Positions 1 to 5,179 of a DNA stretch of 5,847 nt are shown in pieces. The notes under the pieces are model-generated. The model was not told the DNA's origin, made no database searches, and saw only the letters and a list, made by a program, of their open reading frames with translations. Within the stretch, counting starts at the first letter, position 1. Every line of letters begins with the position of its first letter. The DNA lies in contig JAJZQR010000328.1 of the NCBI GenBank assembly GCA_021806765.1, forward strand, positions 1 through 5,847, written 5' to 3'. Source of the stretch: Chloroflexota bacterium. Lineage in GTDB: Bacteria > Chloroflexota > UBA6077. A program made the translations under genes and the position numbers.

Positions 1-800
1 AAGTCGTTGGCCCGAAGGTATTCATCCGAACCTTCCATGCCTGTGGCATGAATCCACCGAGCGCCTACACGGCGCACGAACTCCGATCCATTGTCGGTGT
101 CGATACCCAGGAGAGGGAAGGGCAGCCGAGCCCTTAGCCCCTCCAGGGCGGCAAAGACGGCCTTCTGGCTCTTGTCGATGACAGCACCGCACTCGGTCCA
201 GCCCGTGGCGATGTCTACGAGGTCCAGGGTGCACAGGTAGCTGCCGGCAGTGCTACTTCCACAATGGGCCACCAGATCGATCTCCACAAACCCTGGCTGC
301 TGCTCGTCCCAAGGGGTGAATGTGCGCACTGGCACCTGCTTCTTCAGAAGGCTGCCAGGCTTGGTGGTTGAGAGCCCCTGAGGCTTCTCTCCTATCCGAG
401 CTATCTTCAACCGACGGTCAATGGTGGCGGCGCTCATCGACAGGAGGGCTCCTCGCACCTCCTCCCTCAGCCGCAGCGCCCCCTCCCGCTCCAATGCCGG
501 CACTAGCTCCGCCATGAAGGGCGCTAGGCGCTTGCCGCAGATCCATCCCGTAGCCTCCGCAGCCACCCTCAAGGCTCCCACCACCTCTGGCCCGTACACC
601 ACAGGATGGCCCGCTCCACTCACTCGGAAGGCACCCCGTGGTGGACCATGCATCAAGAGGGCGATGGCGTACTTGCGATGATAGTCCGTCAGGGCAACGA
701 ACTCGTCCAGCAGCCGCTCCTTCTCCTGTCGGTCTGCCGCCAAGTAGCGGCCTCGTAGCTTCGCTGCTACGTCGTGCTTGCTCCGCTGCTCCACACCCAT
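1..800 (-). CDS. Integrase-core (DDE, rve-type) transposase, 3' end cut by window edge
   Basis: The reverse strand stays open from a stop at 858-860 to the window edge. From ATG at 800 this gives 266 codons with no stop. The protein catalyses DNA cleavage and strand transfer for an insertion element. Residues about 1-135 are basic and helical, with VAAKLRGRY near the start and a likely DNA-binding part around MSAATIDRRLK (122-132). The RNase H-like catalytic core begins near 171 with FVEIDLVAHCG, whose D175 should be the first acidic residue. GIDTDNGSEF (232-241) contains the second, D236. The third (Glu) would lie beyond position 1. DNGSEF after a first VEIDL strand is typical of IS481/ISNCY-like integrase-core transposases. 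Residues 242-257 diverge from the usual pattern, although SDEYLRAND (258-266) can be aligned with the family's SRPYxKND. The start is uncertain: GGAG abuts the ATG, and TTG 806 or CTG 845 are possible in-frame alternatives. Confidence 0.8.
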   Translation of the reverse strand, partial: MGVEQRSKHDVAAKLRGRYLAADRQEKERLLDEFVALTDYHRKYAIALLMHGPPRGAFRVSGAGHPVVYGPEVVGALRVAAEATGWICGKRLAPFMAELVPALEREGALRLREEVRGALLSMSAATIDRRLKIARIGEKPQGLSTTKPGSLLKKQVPVRTFTPWDEQQPGFVEIDLVAHCGSSTAGSYLCTLDLVDIATGWTECGAVIDKSQKAVFAALEGLRARLPFPLLGIDTDNGSEFVRRVGARWIHATGMEGSDEYLRAND

Positions 801-817
801 CTCCAAGCTCCCGAAAG

Positions 818-874
818 TAAGATGGATTGTGAGGCAACGACTCAGCCACGGGTAAGATTATTTGTGAGTCAATG
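818..874. repeat. Two diverged 22-bp direct repeats at the insertion-element end
   Basis: Copies lie at 818-839 and 853-874, 35 bp start to start. Both begin TAAGAT and share TTGTGAG followed one base later by CAA; 17 of 22 positions match. Subterminal repeats in the same orientation are what would be expected of transposase-binding sites at the end of such an element. On the minus strand the outer copy contains TTGACT, which could also serve as a -35 element for the transposase, but I see no convincing -10 partner. Confidence 0.55.
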
Positions 875-881
875 CGGAATC

Positions 882-910
882 TTGCGCTCGAATCCGCCGG
901 AGTGTAGTAT
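882..910 (+). promoter_or_regulatory. Candidate sigma70-type promoter for ade
   Basis: TTGCGC (882-887) is separated by exactly 17 bp from TAGTAT (905-910). The -35 matches consensus at 3 of 6 positions and the -10 at 4 of 6. It lies just outside the inferred insertion-element end and about 95 bp upstream of the ade start. It is the best candidate in this gap but weak by sequence alone. Confidence 0.3.
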
Positions 911-966
911 CGCCAGTTAACATCGACGTTGGGGGGGAGCCGGCCCGAGGGTTCCCGGTAGGAGCC

Positions 967-1014
967 ATGGACTGCCGAACGAGCGATACCGAGGTGAGGC
1001 CGCCATGGGGTTGA
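967..1014 (+). CDS. Possible 15-codon leader ORF overlapping the ade start
   Basis: ATG at 967 reads MDCRTSDTEVRPPWG and stops at TGA 1012-1014, eight bases past the first base of the ade ATG and in a different frame. GTAGGAG sits just upstream but only 2 nt from the ATG, closer than normal. Its codons 9-11 (GAG GTG AGG) contain the ade Shine-Dalgarno, so translation here would cover and then release the ade ribosome-binding site. It may well be chance. Confidence 0.2.
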   Translation: MDCRTSDTEVRPPWG

Positions 1015-2744
1015 AGCGGCTAATCCTGGCGGCCAGGGGCGATGCCCCGGCGGACCTGATCCTGCGCAACGCCCGCATCATCAACAGCTTCACGGGCGAG
1101 ATCGAAGAGGGGAACGTAGCCCTGGCCGAGGGGCGCATCGCGGGCATCGGGGATTACACCGACGCCCGCCAGGTGGTGGATCTGAAGGGTCGCTACCTGG
1201 CGCCGGGGCTGATCGACGGGCACGTTCACCTGGAGAGCTCCCTGCTGCACGTCGACCAGTACGCACGCGCCGTGGTCCCGCACGGTACCTTGGCCGCCGT
1301 CACGGACCTCCACGAGCTGGCCAACGTGGCCGGCCTGAAGGCCATCCGCTACATCATGGATTGCGCCCGCCGGCTTCCCCTGGACCTCTTCTTCACCGCC
1401 CCCTCCTGCGTCCCATCCACCGACATGGAGACCAGCGGTGCCAGACTCGGCGCCGAGGATCTCCGGAAGGTCCTCCGCTGGCGGAACGTGGTGGGGCTCG
1501 GAGAGATGATGGACGTCGCCGGGGTGCTCGGCGCCGATCCGGAAACCCTGGCCAAGCTGGGGGCGGCGGGATCGCCCGCAGGAGGCGGCTCCCACAGGGT
1601 GCCGGTCGGGGCTCGGGATGGCCACGCACCCGGCCTTCGCGGGAAGGATCTCAACGGCTACCTCTCGGCGGGGATCGGCTCGGACCACGAGAGCACGGAA
1701 TTCGAGGAGGGGCTGGAGAAGCTGCGCCGGGGAGTCCAGCTGATGATCCGCGAGGGGTCGGTGGAGCGCAACCTGGAGGCCCTGCTGCCGCTGGTCGACG
1801 ACCACAGCTATCACCGCTGCATGCTGGTGGTGGACGACCGGGACCCCCTCGACCTCTGGCGCGACGGCGACCTGGACGCGGTGGTGCGCAAGGCCATCCG
1901 TCTCGGGCTGGAACCCGTCCGCGCGGTGCAGATGGCCTCCCTGAACGCCGCACGCTACTTCGGGCTGGAGGGCCACGGCGGGATCGCCCCCGGCTACTTC
2001 GCCGACCTGCTGGTGCTGTCGGATCTGGAGCGGTTCCAGATCCAGGAGGTGTACCACCGGGGGAAGCTGGTGGCGAGGGAGGGACGGCCCATCTTCAGGG
2101 CCTCGGCGCCTCGGAACGGCTGGATCGACAGCTCCGTCCGGGTGAAGCCCTTCCCCGTCGAGCGGTTGGCCCTGAAGGGGGGTGCAGGGGAGGAGTTCCC
2201 TGCGATCGAGATCGTCCCCGGCCAGATCCTCACCCGGCGGCTCATGGCGAGGCCGCGCCGCGAGGGCGGGACCATCGTGCCGGACCCCGATAGGGATCTG
2301 CTGAAGCTGGTGGTGGTGGAGCGGCACCGAGCCACGGGGAACGTGGGGATCGGTCTGGTGAAGGGCTTCGGCCTGAAGGAGGGCGCCCTGGGAAGCTCCC
2401 TCGCTCACGATTCCCACAACATCATCGCGGTGGGCGCCAGCGACGAGGACATCTACGCGGTGGTGAAAGGGATCGAGGCGAGCCACGGCGGTCTGGCCTG
2501 CGCCGTGGACGGGCGGGTGGTGGCCTCGCTGCCGCTTCCGATCGCCGGGCTGCTCTCCAGGGAGCCGCTGGAGACGGTGGTGCAGCAGCTGGAGGCGCTG
2601 GAGCAGGCCGCACGCGACCTGGGCTGCACCGTCCGGTCCCCCTATTCCATCCTCTCGTTCCTGGCGCTGCCGGTGATCCCGGAGCTGCGGCTGACGGACC
2701 GGGGGCTGGTGGACGTGGGGGCGGGGAGGATCATACATCCGTAG
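1005..2744 (+). CDS. ade: Adenine deaminase
   Basis: Hydrolyses adenine to hypoxanthine and ammonia in cytosolic purine salvage; an amidohydrolase-superfamily metalloenzyme. The 579-residue length fits AdeC proteins. The N-terminal amidohydrolase fold has the metal-binding HxH in DGHVH (H73, H75), TDLHELAN (100-107), FTAPSCVP...ETSGA (130-146), LGEMMD (E167), DGHAPGL (H207), SDHES (D227, H228) and VVDDRDP (D277-D278, probably the strand-8 aspartate). IAPGYFADLLVL closes the barrel domain. The C-terminal adenine deaminase domain has VVERH, GFGLKEGALGSSLAHDSHNI, LPLPIAGL and LALPVIPELRLTD. The start is fixed by GAGGTGA (991-997), a 7-base match to the anti-Shine-Dalgarno, 7 nt before ATG. Oddities are L102 where the family usually has Pro, D280 where His is usual in DDRHP, and an unusual Gly/Ser/Pro-rich segment at about residues 186-204. 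It appears monocistronic, with a hairpin directly after the stop. Confidence 0.95.
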   Translation: MGLKRLILAARGDAPADLILRNARIINSFTGEIEEGNVALAEGRIAGIGDYTDARQVVDLKGRYLAPGLIDGHVHLESSLLHVDQYARAVVPHGTLAAVTDLHELANVAGLKAIRYIMDCARRLPLDLFFTAPSCVPSTDMETSGARLGAEDLRKVLRWRNVVGLGEMMDVAGVLGADPETLAKLGAAGSPAGGGSHRVPVGARDGHAPGLRGKDLNGYLSAGIGSDHESTEFEEGLEKLRRGVQLMIREGSVERNLEALLPLVDDHSYHRCMLVVDDRDPLDLWRDGDLDAVVRKAIRLGLEPVRAVQMASLNAARYFGLEGHGGIAPGYFADLLVLSDLERFQIQEVYHRGKLVAREGRPIFRASAPRNGWIDSSVRVKPFPVERLALKGGAGEEFPAIEIVPGQILTRRLMARPRREGGTIVPDPDRDLLKLVVVERHRATGNVGIGLVKGFGLKEGALGSSLAHDSHNIIAVGASDEDIYAVVKGIEASHGGLACAVDGRVVASLPLPIAGLLSREPLETVVQQLEALEQAARDLGCTVRSPYSILSFLALPVIPELRLTDRGLVDVGAGRIIHP

Positions 2745-2765
2745 GGGCGAACCTCGTGTTCGCCC
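2745..2765. repeat. Perfect 8-bp-stem hairpin directly after the ade stop codon
   Basis: GGGCGAAC (2745-2752) pairs perfectly with GTTCGCCC (2758-2765) around the loop CTCGT, starting the base after the TAG stop. No T-run follows, so it is not a classic intrinsic terminator, though it could block 3' exonucleases or help end transcription. The GTAGGGGCGAAC...GTTCGCCC form resembles a dispersed intergenic palindrome I recall from several environmental bacterial phyla; its copy number here cannot be tested. Confidence 0.6.
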
Positions 2766-2800
2766 AGCCACACGACCGCCGGGCGGGGAGGGCGAGACAA

Positions 2801-2827
2801 ACAGGATGGACAGGATGGACAGGATAG
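2801..2827. repeat. Three tandem 9-bp units, ACAGGATGG
   Basis: Units at 2801-2809 and 2810-2818 are identical (ACAGGATGG); the third (2819-2827) is ACAGGATAG. Tandem ACAGGAT-type repeats are recurrent intergenic elements in many bacteria, from recollection. It lies between the ade hairpin and the small membrane protein gene, about 75 bp upstream of the latter's start. Confidence 0.75.
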
Positions 2828-2902
2828 GGGGCTGATCGTTGGCACGGTCGCTAATGGGTGTGGGCGAATACTGGGCGGGGATGCAGGTGCGGAGACGGGG
2901 CA

Positions 2903-3232
2903 ATGGCTCGCTGGATTGAAACGGCGGGCGGGGTGTTGGCTGCTCTCATAGGGGTAGCGGTCGCGGTGGCAATGGTGGCATTGGGGGCCTATTTCTGGGC
3001 CGTTGCCCTGGTCGTACTGAGCGGGCTTGGGGCCGGTATCGGGGCCTACCAACACGCCGTTAATCGCAGCCGGCAATGGCTCACCGTCCTCTGGGTCTCG
3101 TCGCTGGGGTTGGCGGGCATGACGGTGTTGGCCGTCTTTAGCGTTGGGGTTTTCCTGCTGCCCGGCGCACTGGCCGCTCTGGTCGCAGCCGGAACAGGAA
3201 CGTGGCGTTCGGCGACAGGTGGGCAAGCGTGA
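2903..3232 (+). CDS. Small multi-pass membrane protein, function unknown
   Basis: A 109-residue protein that I do not recognise as a named family. It is almost entirely hydrophobic. Likely transmembrane helices are at about 8-28, 31-49, 59-79 and 81-97. A short polar turn, QHAVNRSRQ (50-58), separates the second and third, and the ends carry MARWIE and WRSATGGQA. Alanine, glycine and valine dominate the helices. I chose ATG 2903 because GGAG (2891-2894) precedes it by 8 nt and the first helix follows at once; an in-frame GTG at 2858 would add a Cys/Gly-rich, non-hydrophobic lead of 15 residues with no clear ribosome site. It stands alone, same strand as ade but 158 bp away with a hairpin between them, so an operon is not obvious. 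An opposite-strand open frame over the same bases lacks comparable features. Confidence 0.65.
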   Translation: MARWIETAGGVLAALIGVAVAVAMVALGAYFWAVALVVLSGLGAGIGAYQHAVNRSRQWLTVLWVSSLGLAGMTVLAVFSVGVFLLPGALAALVAAGTGTWRSATGGQA

Positions 3233-3247
3233 GTTCTCAACCCCGGC

Positions 3248-3275
3248 TTGACAGGGAACGATCATGGCGTAGGAT
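3248..3275 (+). promoter_or_regulatory. Promoter-like motif with no downstream gene
   Basis: A consensus TTGACA (3248-3253) is followed after 16 bp by TAGGAT (3270-3275), which matches the -10 consensus at 4 of 6 positions. It lies 16 bp past the membrane-protein stop. The next plus-strand gene is over 1 kb away, so a transcript from here would be non-coding or antisense to the HEPN gene. Could be chance. Confidence 0.3.
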
Positions 3276-3422
3276 ATCAGCTGGCTAGCCGCCCATCGCG
3301 ACACACGGTTTAGGAAACTCAGTCTCCCCAGTGGATGGTCCGCCACTGACCCCTACTGCCCGCTCATTAGGCCCTTCCCAGCGGCCCCCGCTCCACCATC
3401 ATACACGATCCAGCACCGGCGT

Positions 3423-3443
3423 TGACGTACCGCATGACGTACC
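3423..3443. repeat. Direct repeat TGACGTACC x2, 12-bp period
   Basis: Identical 9-mers lie at 3423-3431 and 3435-3443, separated by GCA. The spacing is close to one helical turn, as in some paired regulator sites. No adjacent promoter makes a role clear. Confidence 0.5.
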
Positions 3444-3496
3444 CCTGCGCTGAGGCGAGATCAGCCTGAATCACCCCAACTCTCCCGCAGCCGACC

Positions 3497-3510
3497 GGTT
3501 GCCGGCAACC
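3497..3510. promoter_or_regulatory. Perfect 14-bp palindrome, operator-like or terminator stem
   Basis: GGTTGCCGGCAACC reads the same on both strands. It lies 41-54 bp beyond the stop of the HEPN gene. As a hairpin it could mark that gene's 3' end, but no T-run follows in either direction; as DNA it has the form of a homodimer binding site. Confidence 0.4.
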
Positions 3511-3550
3511 TTGTCCCACACTAGAACCCCCAGGGCCTGAGCAACGACGG

Positions 3551-4198
3551 CTAGGAGACGCCTAGAGCCGACTTCACTGAGTCGAAAACATCGACAAAGA
3601 ACTCCCCCAAGGCAGCCACCACCTCGGCGCAGCAATCCCCGGTTAACTGGATGCGCCCATCACGATCGACGGCGATCGTTGCCGTGCGACCCAAAAGGCC
3701 GATCAGTTCATCCGGTAAGCCGTTGAGCACTCCGTCCCCATGCACGATAGCATTCCGAATGTGACGATACGCTCGAATGCTGTCCCAACCCGGTGCACAC
3801 CGGACATTGACGTTCGCTGCCTTCTCCAAGTATTTGGCACTCCTCTGCACCCCGACATCCTTCGGAGGCTCGGGGGATTCGGGCCATCGACGGTGAACAT
3901 ACCAGCACACTTCGGCCAGTTTCTGCTCCACAATCGAGTAGCACAGCACGAACAGAGAGTACCGCAGCAGGTTTGGGAATTCCTGCGCCAACTTCGAACG
4001 GTCCTCAATGAATGCGTCGTAGAAAACGTCGACCTCATCCTCCGGGAGTTTTGACGCCCTCGTCTCGACCCATCTTCTGAAGTCCTCCGACTTCACGGTC
4101 AGCGCATCCTCGACGGTGTCCGCGTATTCGACCACATCCTGCAACTCGCGCAGCACAACCTGCTTTCTCCATTCCCAACCGAGGGAGATCTTCACCAC
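3551..4198 (-). CDS. HEPN-domain protein, putative RNase
   Basis: A 215-residue, soluble, mostly helical protein. The key motif is RNAIVH at residues 148-153 within YRHIRNAIVHGDG, an exact match to the RX4H active-site signature of HEPN ribonucleases, in which Arg and His line an RNA-cleaving site at the dimer interface. An upstream helix, LRYSLFVLCYSIVEQKLAEVC (78-98), is the kind of hydrophobic helix found before the motif in HEPN four-helix bundles. Residues 163-186 form a possible small strand-rich insert (TATIAVDRDGRIQLT), and a last helix follows (190-212). The start is GTG 4198, because AGGAGG (4206-4211) sits 7 nt before it; the further upstream start at 4264 ignores this site and adds a low-complexity basic stretch. 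No MNT-type nucleotidyltransferase antitoxin, the common HEPN partner, is nearby. The gene diverges from the HNH gene across 129 bp. It looks less GC-rich than ade. Subfamily is unresolved; a non-catalytic HEPN role is possible. Confidence 0.7.
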   Translation of the reverse strand: MVKISLGWEWRKQVVLRELQDVVEYADTVEDALTVKSEDFRRWVETRASKLPEDEVDVFYDAFIEDRSKLAQEFPNLLRYSLFVLCYSIVEQKLAEVCWYVHRRWPESPEPPKDVGVQRSAKYLEKAANVNVRCAPGWDSIRAYRHIRNAIVHGDGVLNGLPDELIGLLGRTATIAVDRDGRIQLTGDCCAEVVAALGEFFVDVFDSVKSALGVS

Positions 4199-4251
4199 TC
4201 CGCACCCTCCTAACCGAGCAACACGGCCCCACTTCCCGGTACCCGCCGATC

Positions 4252-4280
4252 TTGACAAGGCCATCCATCACAACCATGAT
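4252..4280 (+). promoter_or_regulatory. Probable promoter for the HNH endonuclease gene
   Basis: A perfect TTGACA (4252-4257), a 17-bp spacer and CATGAT (4275-4280), which matches the -10 at 4 of 6 positions. Transcription from about 4287 would give a leader of about 40 nt ending at the GTG start. It is the best sigma70-type promoter in the window and lies inside the divergent gap; no equally good promoter is visible for the HEPN gene on the other strand. Confidence 0.5.
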
Positions 4281-4327
4281 AGCGGCGCCAACACCTCATC
4301 GCCTGGATCGATTTTCGAGGTACGCGC

Positions 4328-5062
4328 GTGGGAAACAAGAACCCCCCGTGGACCAAAGACGAACTGGTTCTCGCCCTCGACCTATACCTCAGGGTCGGCT
4401 TCGGTTCCAACGCAGGACATGTCCCTGAGTCCCACCCCGAGGTCGTGGCGCTCAGCCAACTTCTGAACCGCCTGCCCTTCCACGACAGCCGGCCCGACGC
4501 CGCTCGCTTCCGCAACGCCAACGCGGTCCACATGAAGCTCTCAAACTTCCTCAGGCTGGATCCAGCCTACCCCGGCGCGGGGCTTCGCGCAGGATCCAAG
4601 AAGGACGTAGAGGTTTGGAACGAGTTCGCCAACGATCGAAACCGACTCCGATCGATGGCAGCAGCAATTCGATCCTTCGCGCAGCCGTATTCAATCCCCG
4701 ATAAGCCCTCACTGTCGTTGGAAGAGGAGGACGAGGCACCGGAAGGTAGAGTACTGCTCCGCCAACACAGGATCCGAGAACGCAACGCCCAGCTTGTGAG
4801 GAAGAAGAGACTACTAGCCTTGAAGAGGACCGGCACCCTCGATTGCCAAGTCTGCGGCTTCGACTTTGGCAAGCGCTACGGCAGCCTAGGCGACGGCTTC
4901 ATCGAGTGCCACCACACAGTTCCGCTCCACCTGCTCAGACCCGCCCAGGTTACCCGGCTACAGGATCTCTCCCTGGTGTGCGCCAACTGCCACCGCATGC
5001 TACACCGCGGCGCCGGCACCACGGTGGAGTCTCTCAGCCGACTCGTGCACCACACGATCTAG
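4328..5062 (+). CDS. HNH endonuclease, McrA-like (possible type IV restriction)
   Basis: 244 residues. The N-terminal half (PWTKDELVLALDLYLRVG, 7-24; HPEVVALSQLLNRLP, 36-50; NAVHMKLSNFLRLDP, 65-79; KKDVEVWNEFANDRNRLR, 91-108) matches the conserved module found before HNH domains in a widespread bacterial endonuclease family. An acidic linker (EEEDE, 132-136) follows. The C-terminal HNH/beta-beta-alpha-metal nuclease has CQVCGFDF (C173, C176), GFIECHH (H195-H196), DLSLVCANCHRMLHR (C218, N220, C221, H222, H226). The four cysteines should hold a structural zinc; His and Asn carry the active site. All expected residues are present, so it should be an active DNA endonuclease. Relatives are often annotated as McrA-like, modified-DNA-dependent restriction enzymes, which fits the lack of a methyltransferase here. 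GTG 4328 is preceded 7 nt by GAGG (4317-4320). Target and modification specificity cannot be read from the sequence. Confidence 0.85.
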   Translation: MGNKNPPWTKDELVLALDLYLRVGFGSNAGHVPESHPEVVALSQLLNRLPFHDSRPDAARFRNANAVHMKLSNFLRLDPAYPGAGLRAGSKKDVEVWNEFANDRNRLRSMAAAIRSFAQPYSIPDKPSLSLEEEDEAPEGRVLLRQHRIRERNAQLVRKKRLLALKRTGTLDCQVCGFDFGKRYGSLGDGFIECHHTVPLHLLRPAQVTRLQDLSLVCANCHRMLHRGAGTTVESLSRLVHHTI

Positions 5063-5083
5063 AGGCGGGCGGCCGTCCACCTT

Positions 5084-5124
5084 GGCAGGACAGCCCTGCC
5101 TTCTCTACTTGGCGACGGCTCGCC
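5084..5124. terminator. Paired hairpins between convergent HNH and endonuclease III-like genes
   Basis: GGCAGG (5084-5089) pairs with CCTGCC (5095-5100) around a 5-nt loop and is followed by the pyrimidine-rich TTCTCTACTT. A second stem, GGCGA/TCGCC (5111-5115/5120-5124), comes next. A third short stem, TCGGC/GCCGA, lies at 5162-5175, just past the stop of the minus-strand gene. Together they may end both transcripts, but no uninterrupted T-run is present. Confidence 0.4.
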
Positions 5125-5179
5125 GTACTAGCCGACGCGAGGTGGCGTAACCTGGAGACCTTCGGCGCCGGCCGATCAC

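Larger units (their letters stand above)
1..877 (-). mobile_element. Partial insertion sequence with integrase-type transposase
   Basis: The transposase gene, together with paired repeats 18-74 bp upstream of its start, suggests that an insertion element occupies the left edge and ends close to 875. The other end lies outside the window, so neither terminal inverted repeats nor a target-site duplication can be checked. The right boundary is inferred only from the outer repeat copy (853-874). The element is transcribed away from ade. Confidence 0.5.
3233..3550. other. 318-bp intergenic region between convergent genes, no gene found
   Basis: Both strands are broken by stops and no open frame has a credible start and ribosome site. 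It holds a promoter-like motif pointing right (3248-3275), an inverted repeat CAGTGG/CCACTG with an 8-nt loop (3329-3348), a 9-bp direct repeat (3423-3443) and a perfect 14-bp palindrome (3497-3510). On the minus strand, two short open stretches of about 25-50 codons follow the HEPN gene in other frames, but neither has a start or motif worth calling. Confidence 0.6.

Noticed and set aside
418..849. 143-residue minus-strand open frame starting at GTG 849
   Set aside because: Overlaps the transposase in another frame; low-complexity Gly/Ala product. The true frame has the DDE-core motifs.
874..897. Imperfect inverted repeat GCGGA...TCCGC at the insertion-element edge
   Set aside because: Only the outer 5 bp pair cleanly and the inner part has several mismatches; no T-run. 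Not enough to call a terminator or terminal repeat.
1361..2293. 310-residue open frame overlapping ade in another plus frame
   Set aside because: Arg/Gly/Pro-rich translation with no motifs, as expected from the codon bias of ade.
1020..2903. 627-residue open frame on the minus strand opposite ade
   Set aside because: Rich in His, Pro, Arg and Gln with no domain motif. It is the antisense shadow of a high-GC gene whose plus-strand product is unmistakable.
2642..3346. 234-residue minus-strand open frame opposite the small membrane protein
   Set aside because: Compositionally odd (Pro, Arg, Cys, His) and runs across the ade 3' end, the hairpin and the tandem repeat. The plus frame has clean transmembrane segments and a ribosome site.
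3376..3550. Short minus-strand open stretches downstream of the HEPN gene, including AQGYVMRYVNAGAGSCMMVE
   Set aside because: They look protein-like for 25-50 codons but lack a start with a ribosome site, lie in different frames and resemble nothing I recognise; a decayed gene end is possible but unsupported.
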